Origin: Kwoniella bestiolae CBS 10118
Lineage: Eukaryota; Basidiomycota; Tremellomycetes; Tremellales; Cryptococcaceae
Direction: 5' to 3'
Assembly: GCF_000512585.2 (NCBI RefSeq)
Contig: NC_089244.1
Span: 930,001-994,000 of the forward strand
DNA length: 64,000 bases
Shown: positions 34,736 to 46,616 of the stretch, piece by piece
Position numbering within the stretch: position 1 is the stretch's first letter
Layout: every line of letters starts with the position of its first letter
Notes under the pieces: generated by a model
What the model was told of the DNA's origin: nothing
What the model saw: only the letters and a program-made list of their open reading frames with translations
The model's database searches: none
Translations under genes and position numbers: made by a program

Positions 34736-36857
34736 ATGACCAAGACCAAGACTGACCACGAACACGCCCAGCCTATCTACCCCTACCCTCTCAGTACTGT
34801 CCCCTCCTATCCCAGCTACTTACCCGCCCAAACTCAGGCTATCGGCTCTCTCCTCCCTGTGAGGGAGTATCCGCAGAATGAGAACCCACCAAAGTTGTTT
34901 GAGGGGTTGACGATTAGGGGGGTGGAATTTGGGAATAGGTGTTGGGTTTCGCCTATGTGTCAATGTGAGTTTGCAAGTACTGTACTGTATTTCCATAGTG
35001 ATGAGGTGCAAGCCAGCTGTATGTACCGTGTAGACCACAGCATCCCACACAAAGTGTTCCCAGCTCTGATACTGATGTTGATCCTGGTACTACTTAGACT
35101 CCTCCGACAATGGACACGCTACGACTCATCATCTCGTGCATATCGGTTCGATGGCCATGCGAGGATGGGGAGCAATCATGATGGAAGCTACATCTGTTGT
35201 ACCCGAGGGAAGGATCACTCCTGGAGATGCAGTAAGTCTACAAATATGTCCATCCTTTATGATAGGAATGCTCGTCTTCCCAAAGTCAACCTGTATGAGT
35301 TACGGTCATTCACTGACAATGATGTTATGCCATGACAAATAGGGAATATGGACCGACTCGCAGATTGCTCCTCTAAAGCAGATCGTAGATTACGTGCATG
35401 CCCTCAAGGGAGTCATAGGTATCCAGCTGAGTCACGCAGGCAGGAAGGCATCGGTGCTGCCTCCGTGGGATCTTAGACAGGCCACGCAAAAGGGTTATAG
35501 TGGTGGTACGGTGGTCAGTGAGCAGTACGGCGGTTGGCCCGACGATGGTGGGTGTTCTTGACCCACCTTTAGTACTATATTACATGATACATGACGGGAT
35601 GGGTGAATATAGTACCCGCTGACGCGATATATAACTTCATCTGGTTTCAGTCCAAGCACCCTCGGCAATCTCATTCAACCCTGGTAAATACCCCGATCCG
35701 AACGAGGCTTCGTTAGAATACATCGAGAATCTCAAGCTCAAGTTCGACGAGGCTGTTGAGAGATGTGGGAAAGTGGGATTTGACTTTATCGAAATCCACG
35801 GCGCGCACGGTATGTCCCATCCCCAGTCTCACGTCTTACGTCTTACTTGAGCCATCGTCCCCGGGGAACACTGACTATGGTCGGCTAAATGATCTTTTTC
35901 TCCTCCTTAGGATACTTCCTGCACGAGATCGTCGATCCAATCTCCAACACCCGAAGGGACCAATACGGCGGATCATTTGAGAATCGAGTGAGACTCCCCC
36001 TGGAAATTGCCAGGTCAATCAGAGCCAAGTGGGATAAACCCCTGTTCTACAGGGTCTCCGCGACTGATTGGCTTGAAGAGGATTTGGGGCCTGAGAGGGA
36101 CGAAAGGGGCGAATGGAAGTGGTGGTGAGCTTGAGCCCATTGCGGCCAAAGCGAACCTTCCAATGTCCATCTGGTTCATGTGAAGCCACAGAGACACTTA
36201 CCAGCTGACACATATATACTGTAAAGATATGCTCGCTGATACATGTTCTGTTCAACCGATAATTAGGGGGATCGAACAGACCACGCTCCTCGCTCGTGAG
36301 CTTGCTAAGATCGGTATCGATCTCCTGGACGTCACTACGGGAGGAAACGATCTGAGACAAAAGATCAAAGTTGGGCCTTCGTATCGTGAGTACTGCATCA
36401 GTGTTTTCTCTTTATGATTCAAGCGAGGCATCCTGCTGAATGACGATTGATGACGGTCCCTCTTCTCTCGAAGAAACTCCCCTCGCTGTACATCTCAAGA
36501 AAAACGTTCCGAACATCTTGGTCGGTACAGTAGGCATAATCACCGAAGCCAAACAGGCCAACGATATACTCGAACAAGGAAAGGCAGATGTGGTATTTTG
36601 TGCGAGACAGGTCCTGAGGGATATTGATTTCCCCCTTGAAGCTGCGATGGACCTAGGGGTGGCTGTGAATCCTGCGGTGCAGTATGAGCTGTGAGTGTCA
36701 TGCTGTTCTTGCATTGTCTTGTGATGGGCGCTGACCATCTTTCTGCAGGGCTTGGTCAAGGATGTTGAAGAACCGAAGAGAGGTTCATCATACTTGTGCG
36801 GAACGTTATGGGATCACTGAGGTTCAGGGTGGGGAGGGTAAACAGCTTAGGATGTAG
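34736..36857 (+). CDS. NADH:flavin oxidoreductase, old yellow enzyme family (YqjM/class II-like)
   Basis: Eight exons, 34736-34964, 35098-35231, 35343-35547, 35651-35809, 35911-36124, 36267-36385, 36474-36690 and 36749-36857, encode 461 aa. The FMN barrel starts near LTIRGVEFGNRCWVSPMCQY, with the redox-tuning Cys of class II enzymes. Further marks are IMMEATSVVPEGRITPGDAG, QLSHAGRKAS, the active-site block IHGAHGYFLHEIVDPISN and RRDQYGGSFENR, and LDVTTGG. The enzyme uses NAD(P)H to reduce activated C=C bonds of enones in the cytosol. The N-terminal 50 residues are an unconserved Pro/Tyr-rich extension. The acceptor chosen at 36473 (gaag) restores the expected YQTPLAVHLKKNVPNILVG block. Physiological substrate unknown. 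Confidence 0.92.
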
Positions 36858-38957
36858 GTCGTTGCGATGTGGAGTATATGTTTGTTTGTGTACAGTACAC
36901 GATGAAAATAATCTCGAAATTTGATGACGATGATATGATGAATGCGTGTGTGAGAAGGAATGTGAGAGGTGAGATGGATTGATGAAGAGGAACTGCTCGG
37001 AAGGAGTTTGCCGTTCTTTCGTGCGGACAATATGTGAATGAGCCGATGTAATCATACCTATCTTGTCGAAACAGTGATCAGCATCTGGATGTGCATGTGA
37101 GAGCTATCAGCATTCTTCCAGACACTCGAGACAAGTGGCTATAACCCAATCCGGGTATTCCATTTTCTACTGATATATTCCCGGTCTAACCCGATTTATC
37201 ATCTTTTTAACATTTTATCCTTATTGTTCATCCTCGACCCTGCGTTTCAGCCTCAATCCCTCTGGTCCCATGTCCGTTGATCCGTTGATCTGTCCTTGTC
37301 GTTCCTCTTTTCTGTTATTCATGGTGGTTGATGCTCATGGGAATGGGAGATTTCGAACAACAAGGTATGAGACACTTCTTCTGTTCGTTGTTCGTGGTAC
37401 AGGTGAGGACCACCTAAGACAACAGTGTGAGAGGCTGCGATGGCTTTCCAATGCAACACAAAGGGAGTAAAAACAGAAAAGCTTAAAAGATCCTTGATAT
37501 GACCCTGAATATGGTGCCTTTTCCACTCACTCCGAGAGAACTTTAAAACGCTCTCTCGACTCTTACTGTTACTCCTACACGTAGCCGAGTGAGATGTAGA
37601 TCATCCCATTCCCATCCATCCCATCTCCTGATTCCAAGAGAATGGTTTTGCTTATTGTTCTCCTCGCTTTTCGCATCTTGTATTGTTCGAAAAAACAACT
37701 ACAACCACTCGTCCATTATCCTGATATAGAAGCAAGAACAACAACAACGGACAACACAACTTGGATCCTCTCGCTCATTGATTCATCTACCCTACTCTCT
37801 CTCTCAATCATCAGTATAATCTAGTGATACCTCACCGTTCAGTCATTTACAGAGACAAGCAACATCGACAGGACAGGACAGGACACCTCACGTGAAACCA
37901 CGCATTGTCCCATCATCTACCCTCCTCCCCCTTGCGAAATATACGTTTCATCACAATCGACTAAAGGTCATAGCTCTTTTTGTGTGTATTGTGTACGAAG
38001 CAAACACACTTCATCATCAACATTACTTGTCTACCAATATACGACACACAACACACAAGGGAGTAGACGGTACGGTTGAAAAGCACAAACCCACATTTTG
38101 ATCTGGATTAGTTCGGTTGAACAAGCTATCCTTGACGACGGTCAATCTCATCAATACACATTGTTTAGATACGTAGGCTCAAGCACATCCACACATCAAT
38201 CATCATTCATCAATCAGCCAACATCTTTCACAGCTTCTCTTCTTCCACTTCTCAACTCATCTCACAAACACCTCACATCACATCGGCTCACCCTGCCATA
38301 CCAAGATACACTTCACCTGATCATCCACCATCAACATCAACACCTGATACCTGGTACCCCAGTACCTCGTAACTTGTTCCTCAACGCATCCAAGCGCTAC
38401 TAGTGAAGAAGAATCGTGACGGTTCCTTATAGAATACGGCGATAGACCCTCAGGACTGTGCTGTTGGCTTGAAGATCAATTCACACACCCACACACACCA
38501 GACAGAGGAACGGATACGGTAGATAGCTCAAGACTTGTACCGAGTGAGTGATTGTGATTAGTTGATGAAAGGAAATCCTCTCTCTCTTTACGACCCTTTG
38601 ATTGTCCCCTCTTACCTTAATTACTCTCTCTCTCCCCCTCCCTCCTTCACCGCTTCACTTCACATTACGCATACACGCACATCCGCTTTAAACGGATACG
38701 CAGCGCCTATCGTGGTGATACAAGTACATGCTCCGTGCGGTGATCTCAGTTTTATACATAAAGCGTGCTAAGAATTGGAAAGCTGACATATGACTAGTTT
38801 ATCCCCTCGTTTTAGTTTAAGTCGCACTGTCTTTTTGTTCTCACCCAACACCCATCAATCGTCATCCATTCATTCATTACATCTCTAGTTGGTCTTCATA
38901 TCCATCATCTTCACTTCATTCATCATCCACATACCAAACCCGTAGAAAGTATTCAAG
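36858..38957. other. long gene-poor leader upstream of the G-alpha gene
   Basis: This is the longest stretch in the window without a supported gene (2100 bases). It is rich in C, A and T, poor in G, with repeated CATCA/TCATCA words, a GACAG(GACAG)n run near 37865-37885 and a CT tract at 38621-38645. Several short open frames start here (37270, 37642, 37892, 38562). None has recognisable content. It probably holds the promoter and perhaps a long 5' leader with upstream ORFs. Confidence 0.5.
37864..37885. repeat. short tandem repeat (acagg)n
   Basis: The sequence gacaggacaggacaggacac contains three to four copies of a 5-bp unit in the leader of the G-alpha gene. Confidence 0.5.
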
Positions 38958-40762
38958 ATGGGTTGTACGCAATCAACAGAAGATGCAGCTGCCAAAGCTC
39001 GTAAGTCCTATTCTGCTTTCATTTAACTGGCCCCACTATTGCTGTTGGAGGCATGGTGGTTTCATTGATGTATGCGTGGATACGATGCTAAGCGTTCTTG
39101 CTCAAATGCTATACAGGAAGCGCCGAGATTGACGAGCAGCTCAAGAGGGATCGGGCGAACCTCAGAAATGAGATCAAGATGTTATTGCTCGGTGCGGGGG
39201 AGTCTGGTAAATCGACGGTGTTGAAGCAGATGAGATTGATCTATAATAAGTGAGTTGAGTCGCTCTTAGCTTTCTGCTTTCACAGGGTTGAAAAGGTTTA
39301 GCTGATCGTCATTCAATTTATAGACCATACGATCCCGAGGAGAGGGATAGTTATAGAGAGATTGTTTATTCCAATACTGTTCAGTCGATGAGGTGGGTTC
39401 AGCCATCTCTGGTTGTGCAGTCCATTTCAGCTTCTTCGAGCTCAGTTGCCTTGATATCAGGAGGGAAGGAAGCTGATTGAGCCCCGATGTTATGTAGAGT
39501 ACTCCTAGAAGGAGTAGCCCTCATGGAGATACCTGTCAACCCATCCAACCAACCACGCTGGGACGTGATCATGGCTGCGCCCGCACAGATCGAAGGAGAT
39601 ACCTTCCCACCGAGATTGGCTGATGCCGTTGCTGGATTATGGAAGGATCAAGGTGTCCAACAGGCTTTTGTGAGGAGGAATGAATTGCAGTTGAATGACT
39701 CTGCACCGTAGTGAGTTGAGTCTACCATGCAGATGACATAAACTATACACCGTAAGACAGAACACCGTGCTCATGAACGTGCTCTTCCAGTTACTTCGAC
39801 GCTATATCTCGAATCAGTCAATCGAATTATATGCCCACGGACCAAGATATCTTGAGGGCCAGAGTGAAGACGACAGGTATTACGTGGGTCTTCCCTTTGT
39901 CTTGCCGTGAAGAATGCAAGCTGATGGGTTTGGGTGTTGTGGATGCGGAATACAGTGAGACGCACTTCAAGATTGGTGAACTCACTTATAAACTATTTGA
40001 TGTCGGTGGTCAACGATCTGAAAGAAGGAAATGGTTGAATATCTTTGACTCGGTCACTGCTTTGGTATTCTTGATCGCTATTTCAGAGTGTAAGTTTTGT
40101 CCACATGTACCATTATCATCAGGGGACAAAGCTGACTTTTGGTGGTTTCGTGGAATATAGATGACCAAAAGCTGTACGAAGATGAGACGGTCAACCGTAT
40201 GCAAGAAGCTATGACGCTGTTTGAATCTGTTGCCAATTCAAGGTGAGTGGTCTCGAGGGTTCTTCCTGGAATCAAAGGGGCTGTACGCAAAGACGCAGGG
40301 ACACATGCTGATGCCTCAGATCGACCATAGGTGGTTCACCAAAACTTCCATCATATTATTCCTAAACAAGATCGACTTGTTCCGAGCCAAGTTGGCGGTA
40401 TCTCCTCTACAAAACACATTCCCCGAGTATCGAGGTGGAACGAACTACGATGCTGCGTGCGCGTTCCTGTTGGAGAAGTTCGTGGGGTTGAACAAGAACC
40501 CTTCGAAATCCATCTATGCGGTGAGTTTCCCCTCGTCATGCTAGTACAGCGGCAGACGCTGATGAAGTGGGTTCGGTGACATAGCATTACACCGACGCAA
40601 CTGATACCAAGGCTTTATCATTTGTCATCTCAGCCATCAAGTGAGTAGTTGCCCTGCAGATGTAATTGATAATCTGACAAAGAGAAGGATGACTGACGTG
40701 TTGTTTGGTATTGTAGTGATGTGATAATCCAGGTCAATCTACGAGATTGCGGTTTGTTATAG
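38958..40762 (+). CDS. heterotrimeric G protein alpha subunit
   Basis: Ten exons, 38958-39000, 39117-39249, 39324-39392, 39498-39710, 39791-39883, 39956-40089, 40161-40242, 40331-40520, 40585-40640 and 40717-40762, encode 352 aa, typical for G-alpha. The N-terminus MGCTQS allows myristoylation at Gly2 and palmitoylation at Cys3. Nucleotide-binding motifs are GAGESGKST (residues 40-48), switch I RVKTTGIT, switch II DVGGQRSERRKW, NKID and TDATDT (usually TCATDT). The C-terminus NLRDCGLL resembles the Gi/o class with Cys at -4. Fungal G-alphas act at the plasma membrane in pheromone or nutrient-cAMP signalling; I cannot tell which paralogue this is. Intron 5 (72 nt) is in frame and stop-free. 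Confidence 0.95.
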
Positions 40763-41305
40763 ACCATCCCATCATATCACATATCAAATATTCCATTCGC
40801 TTCCCATGGTACCCAACTTAGATATATATCCAACTCTTACCTCTATCCCCGCCTTGATCTCGATTTGTAATTATTATAATATGACTTTTATGTAAACACC
40901 TTGCATTATATCGATGATTCCTGTTTGAAGACAATATGCTGAGGGAAATGATTTGGTTTGATTCACTGGAGAGATGGTTGATGCAGATATGAATACATGT
41001 ACATGCATGATTATCTGCTTGACCTCGGACACATCAAGTTATCGTTATCGTTATCCATAAGATATCGAAGGTAATCAGAAAAATGATCTAAGCTCAGATT
41101 ATAATGCCTCTTTCCAAAAAGGCAAAAGGCGGGCGGCGGTGATCATCTCCGTCGGATTCGTCTGTACCAGTTGACGGACGAGTAACGTAAAGTCGTCATC
41201 ATCGGATCAACTTCGATCGTATCTTCGTTCGTCCTCTGTCGATCATCCATTGACAAATTTAAAGTAAAAGGAGATGTGAGAGTCGATAGGTAGACAGCTT
41301 TGAAG
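40763..41305. other. intergenic region
   Basis: These 543 bases lie between two genes on the same strand. A ttatcg triplet repeat is at 41040-41056. No gene is supported. Confidence 0.4.
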
Positions 41306-43228
41306 ATGCTTAGAGCGTTAGACTTGTTGGGTAAATGTGAATACGAGTACCTTCGCTATCAGCTCTATCATCAACTGTATCTGGATCATCTATCACTCTC
41401 AGATTCAGAATCGGTTGATGGATCTTCAGCCTCGAGTCCGACATCGACAACAGAGGATACACCATTACCAGGAGAAGCGGTGTCACAAGCTAGATTACAT
41501 CGATCACCTTATTTTGGCGGTACGGGGAATATGAAGACTAGGAGTCAGTCGCACCACATAGATAAAGGGACGAATGATCAGGTAGATTGGGGAGTTGAGG
41601 ATCGGGTACGGATGATCACTCCGCCTTGTACGCCTCTCACTCGAACCAGGAGATCAGTCAAGAAAAGAACGGATGTTGAGAATGGGGTTGAGGGGATGAG
41701 ACCACCCACACCTGATAGTCTACCTAATAAGAAACGAAAGAGGACGAAGAAGGAAGTCGTAGTGGAAATCCCTAGTATGGTTGAGGTGGAATTGAAAGCT
41801 TCCAAGGGATCAAAATCAACGAAGAAGAAGAAGAAGAATAAAGGGAAAGATGACGAGCTGAAAGATACTGCCAAGATTGATGGTGAGGAGGAAGAGGAAG
41901 AGGTGATTGCGCGATCTGAGAGAGGGTTGATAGAGCGTATAGGCAAGATCCATTTGATCCAGGGTGAGTGGGTTCATCCAGCTTCAGATACATGATTACA
42001 TGGAATAGGGATTGGGCTGGGATCATGAACCACCAAGCAGTCTGTCGCTCCGAGCAGAGGGAGAAGCAAAAGAGGCTGAAAATCAAGTGTTCCGAGTATG
42101 AGCCAAGCTGATCTTATCGGATATTTCACCTTAACAGAGAAACTTCGATTTAACCCCTGGAAAATGCTCATAGCTACTTCTCTACTTAACAAGACCTCTG
42201 GGCGAGCCGTGAGACCTATATTGGAGGAGTTATTGGCGAGGTACCCCACGCCGCAACATCTAGCTGAGGGTGAGTCGAGGGGTTTTATCTTTTGTTCACA
42301 TCATATCAAGGTGGGAGAGGCATGACGTATCAGGAAAAGAAGGTCTGTAGGTGGGGAGGATGGATCATGGGCTGACTATATTCTATACTGGCCTGTTACA
42401 CAGCTTCCATACCCGATTTATCCCAACTGCTCTACCCCTTAGGCCTGTATAACCAACGAGCCTCCTCTCTCGTTCGATTCTCAAGACAATACCTAGATAT
42501 GGGATGGCCCCTATATCCTATAACGACTCAACCACTCCACACAGAAGATATCCCTTCTCTCCCACTACATCCATATGATACTCAGATGGAGGAGGACGGA
42601 CGACCAACCGCACCAGATGTGATGGCATTTCTTGACTCGCCTACGTTCCAGAAGCACGACGTCAAGGTGTTCCACGGATCCGGGATTTACGCCTCAGATA
42701 GTTTTAGGATATTCAGTCAGTTCTACCCTGGAGGTGGGGCGCCGAGGGACGAGAAGAGATGGTTGGGAAGGGTTGAGAGGGCAAAACGGAAGATGAGAGA
42801 GGGGGAAGGGAAAGGGTGGGATGGGAGTGTTGCGATGTTGAGTGATCATTTGAGTGATGGTGGTTCATCCCCCCGTACAGGTAAGGGAGAAGAGGAAGAG
42901 GAATGGAGGAAAGTTGTTCCCCTAGGTTAGTCTCTCTATCAATTTTCATGGTTGGATTGGAGTGGAGAAAGCTGATTGTGTGGTGTGTGGGGTTTTGATA
43001 GATAAGGAGTTGAGAAGGTATCTTGTAGGTCTGCTAATTCATTAAATATCTGCCCACTTCCTGCTTCATAGTTGGTGCGCAGAATAGCTGATGTTGAGTT
43101 ACGTTTGACTATAGATCTGGAGATGGGGTATCGAAGGTATAGTATACGATATACATACTGGCCCTATACTGGTAAAAGAACGGGACCAACGGAGATTGAG
43201 CTACTTGATACAGGAGAAGGATTCTTGA
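41306..43228 (+). CDS. MBD4-like HhH-GPD DNA glycosylase
   Basis: Five exons, 41306-41963, 42138-42269, 42404-42925, 43002-43024 and 43115-43228, encode 482 aa. Residues 1-215 are a disordered Lys-rich extension with KKKKKNKGK and an EEEEEE run, probably nuclear. The glycosylase domain begins LIQEKLRFNPWKMLIATSLLNKT, continues LLYPLGLYNQRA and has the helix-hairpin-helix HGSGIYASDSFRIF with the expected catalytic Asp, ending DKELRRYLIWRWGIEGIVYD. This matches the MBD4 C-terminal domain, which removes T or U from mismatches with G. No methyl-CpG-binding domain is present. An insertion of about 45 residues sits before the hairpin. The last splice (43024 to 43115) was chosen because it restores the conserved WRWGIEG block. 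Confidence 0.87.
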
Positions 43229-43727
43229 TGTCGAGTTGGCAATACATATATACCTTGTTATACAATTACTATGCCGGAATGCTGATCGGGTCATCGGATG
43301 CTGGTTTGGATATGTGATAGACACATACATGGGACATGGTATAATGATATGGGAAATAGGAAATAGGGAATAATGAAATAATGTTGTGAATCTCATACCA
43401 CAATGACACGATAGATATGAATAATGATGATCTGATCTACCTACAACTACAACTACAACCTACAATTACACACAAATCCAACACGTCGCGAAGCTACGAT
43501 GGAGGTGACGGATATTCACTACAAATACAAGCATTCACATCAATACAATAGGAATACAGGCTTTCACAATCATCACATGTGACATATCTCACGACTAACG
43601 GATCTCAAAATCGAACTGAAGGGAAGACCCAAAATCGTTTTTTATGCTTTATTCTTGGTCACTTATCCACTCTTCTACTACCTTCTTCAAGACCTAAATC
43701 TTTCTTGAATTATTCGGTGAGTAAGAC
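43229..43727. other. convergent intergenic region
   Basis: These 499 bases lie between convergent gene ends. A ctacaacta-like repeat lies near 43440-43465. No gene is supported. An open frame crossing 43229-43317 belongs to a rejected reading of the glycosylase 3' end. Confidence 0.4.
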
Positions 43728-46157
43728 CTATCCCAATCTAGAAGACATCCCAAAACAGCTCTCAAACATCCCTAAGAGCTTGTTCAGAACAACTTGATCA
43801 TCTTCCTCTGCGGGAGGAGGGTGTTGAGTATAGTAGACGTAGTATGATTGAAATTGTGTCTTGCGTGTGATGGTTTGAGCGAGGAGCGATATAGCGCCTT
43901 TTCGTTCGAAATTAGTTGTCGATCAGCAGGGGGTTGTGAGGATAAGAGGAGGTAAGTAAACCACAACAGAAAGTCAGTACGATATCGGATCGATCAGTAG
44001 GTGAAGCTAACCTGAGGCGATGTCTAAAGTGCAAAAATACAGCATCAGCATTTAATCTGTGTTCCGATAACTTGTCATACTCACGAAACAGATCCCAATA
44101 AGCTGGACTACCTTTCCCAGTCAACTTGCTCATGATCGACATGAGTGCGTAGAAAGGTCCGTGGCGGGATTTGACGAAGCGCGATGCAGGTGTGGGAGGA
44201 CCTAAAGCCATATGGCAGAGGTTTAAAAGAGAGTGAAGTTCTTGAGAGGAGTGAGGTCGAAGCTATTCTCCTCAGCGACATCAGCTCAAATGCTTTGATA
44301 TGAATACGCGGCATGGCTGCTCACCTCCGTTACAAGCTCAACATGGGATACTATGGTGATTGTGACGGGTCTTTTCTTCCCACCCGTCAAAGGTCCACCG
44401 GGCATATAAGTGTTTTGACGGGCTCTCAGAACGTGTTTGGCCGCATCGAGAGATACAGCTTCGATATACTGTTTATCAAACATGCTTAGCAGAGTTTTGA
44501 ACACTTTATCACTCACGAGATAGTCCTTTGTTCTGCCATCGTATCGATCGAGAGGTATATGGATTGCTTGAGAGACTTGTTCCGAAAGTGTGTGAGAAGG
44601 AAGAAAGCTCTCGACAATATCATGTGTCACATCCTGAGCCGGGAATAGATCAGTAGTGAATCCTTTCAGATCTCGTGATTTGACTCACCCAAGCAATATT
44701 ATCAATTCTCATGACAACAGAGGCATCTTGCATCCCCGCGACAGGTATATCATAGCTGACAAAACGATCGGCGGGTAATTTGATGTTAGTCTCGAGGTGG
44801 GAGCCTGTAATATTTCTGATTCTTTCGAAGGTTGTGAGGTTGGTCGCACATGCCACACATTGAGATTTTGCGCGATCCGGCGATACTGCTGAGATCGTTG
44901 ATGAGAAGCATGAAGTACAGGTGATATGCTACATAGAAACGATGAATCAGCTGCAGCCTTGCTACCGTAGTGATGAGCTGCCAACTGTGGACTTACCCCA
45001 CATGGGATCATCTTATTAGCTTTTTTATATTCCACACTTTTCCCACAAGCACTACATTGCAGGTCTTCCTCATTTCCATCTTCCCTCGTCGTGGCGATGA
45101 TTCTGGGGCTGACGGAAGTCTCTGACGCTGCTTCATCTGAGAGATCGATGTCTGCATCCACTATCGATCGTAAGCTGAAGAGTCTGCCTGGCGCACTTAA
45201 ACTCGAAGGAGATTGTGGCACAGGCAGAGTATTGTTAGTATTGAAAGGAGTGCTGGGCGTCGATACCGAAGGGACGATCGAGAGGTCTGGTGATTTACTC
45301 GCTCGACGTTTCTTCGCCCAAGAGGGAGTAGACGGAGGGGTTGGAGGTAAGTGTAAAGCCGGTTGATTGAATAGTATAGCCTGTTTCACCATTAGCTATC
45401 TAAGCTGTATAACGCGATAGGTTGGCTAGCCTACCAGATCATAAGGGTTGAAAACTACCCTAGGAGCAGGTTGAGAATTGCCGGGTGTGATGATAGCAGG
45501 ACTTGAACTATCATAATCATCGCTCCAACTATCACCAGACCAAGATCCGGGATCTTCGATCGAGCCATACTCGTCATACGCGCTTTGTGGATCAGAAAAT
45601 TCGAGCCAATCGATCGGTTCAGGGGACGGTGTGAATGCTCGATCGGATGCAGAGGAGACGGGAAGAACCCTGCGTGGAGTGGGGGTAGGTGAGATGGATC
45701 TTGACCGAGTGTGGCTAGGTAGACGACCAAAGCTTCGAGACGTTGAGTGAGTACGGTCGTTCGAACTTTCGTCTGACGAGAAGAGATCCAAATGTTGATA
45801 TGCGTGTGGGCCGAGCACGATTATAGTGGAGGGCTTCCTCTTGATCTGTTTTCAAGCAAATAGATCTAGTCAGCTTGTTTGTCTATGTGAGTAGATGAAG
45901 TAAGGCACTCGACATCAAGGGTGTGGAGTGAGAAGAGAAGAAACGATTCATACCTGTCTTCTAGCTGGACTGGATTCCTTCATTTTCCCTTTGTCGGAAC
46001 AAGCTTTTTCAGCCAATGCTGATGGGGCCTGATGAGGGGTAGAGGGGTGTTTGAGGATTACTTTCCTCACATCAGGATCCTTAGGAGGAGAGAATATGAT
46101 GACCTGTTTCCCCAACATCCTCGGAGGAGAGGAAGTAGGATTGGATTGAGGGTTCAT
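43728..46157 (-). CDS. fungal RNP-domain protein with a Cys-rich zinc-binding motif
   Basis: Best model has eight exons from 46157 to 43728 (46157-45954, 45845-45435, 45380-44997, 44928-44689, 44633-44325, 44262-44085, 44023-44012, 43897-43728), 635 aa. The first 330 residues are disordered with SP motifs. A RING-like or zinc-ribbon-like set follows: CSACGKSVEYKKANKMIPCG with HITCTSC and CVACA, giving eight Cys/His ligands. An RRM-like domain begins VVMRIDNIAWDVTHDIVESF and continues HIPLDRYDGRTKDYLV, close to the fungal RNP-domain family. A helical domain ends with LLGMFESCFGMSS. It probably binds RNA. The 3' end is uncertain: a 12-nt exon is proposed, and reading through the last introns gives a different stop at 43912. 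Confidence 0.68.
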
Positions 46158-46616
46158 TCTGACCGACGCAGATAACTATGAAGTGAGGGAGTATAAAAGA
46201 GAAGTCCCCTTCAAGGCTCAGCTGGCCCTCTCCGAGAGTATTCAGTGCGATCGATGGGGACAATCAGAGGTGTTGTGGACGAGTTGCGGACATGAGTAGA
46301 GAAGAAGAAAGAAGAGAAAGAGAGAGGAGAAATGGATTGAATGGAGTTTTAAACTTTTGGATAGGTGGACGAGGAGAGTGGAGGTCAAAGCGAGGGAACC
46401 CACGTGGTACCTTTGTGCTTAGCTGACATTTCGGAGAACTCCGCTTGAGATTTCGCTTCCGGGTACTCACGCCCTTCCAACTGCCCACATGCATCCATCC
46501 TACCATACTCCCATCCTATCATTCCTCGTCTATCTGTCTATCTCGATTCCATATATATCTAATATCCATTATCACTTACCCATAACTAGACAAGAAAGCA
46601 TAAATCTACAAAGACA
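46158..46616. other. divergent promoter region
   Basis: These 459 bases separate the RNP-domain gene and DUG1. No gene is supported. Confidence 0.4.

Noticed and set aside
37270..38771. Short open frames in the G-alpha leader as protein-coding genes
   Set aside because: Each is 60-101 codons, of low complexity, and without homology I can recognise; kept only as possible upstream ORFs.
43072..43317. Open frame at the 3' end of the glycosylase gene
   Set aside because: A different acceptor at 43114 restores the conserved WRWGIEG block and a proper stop at 43228.
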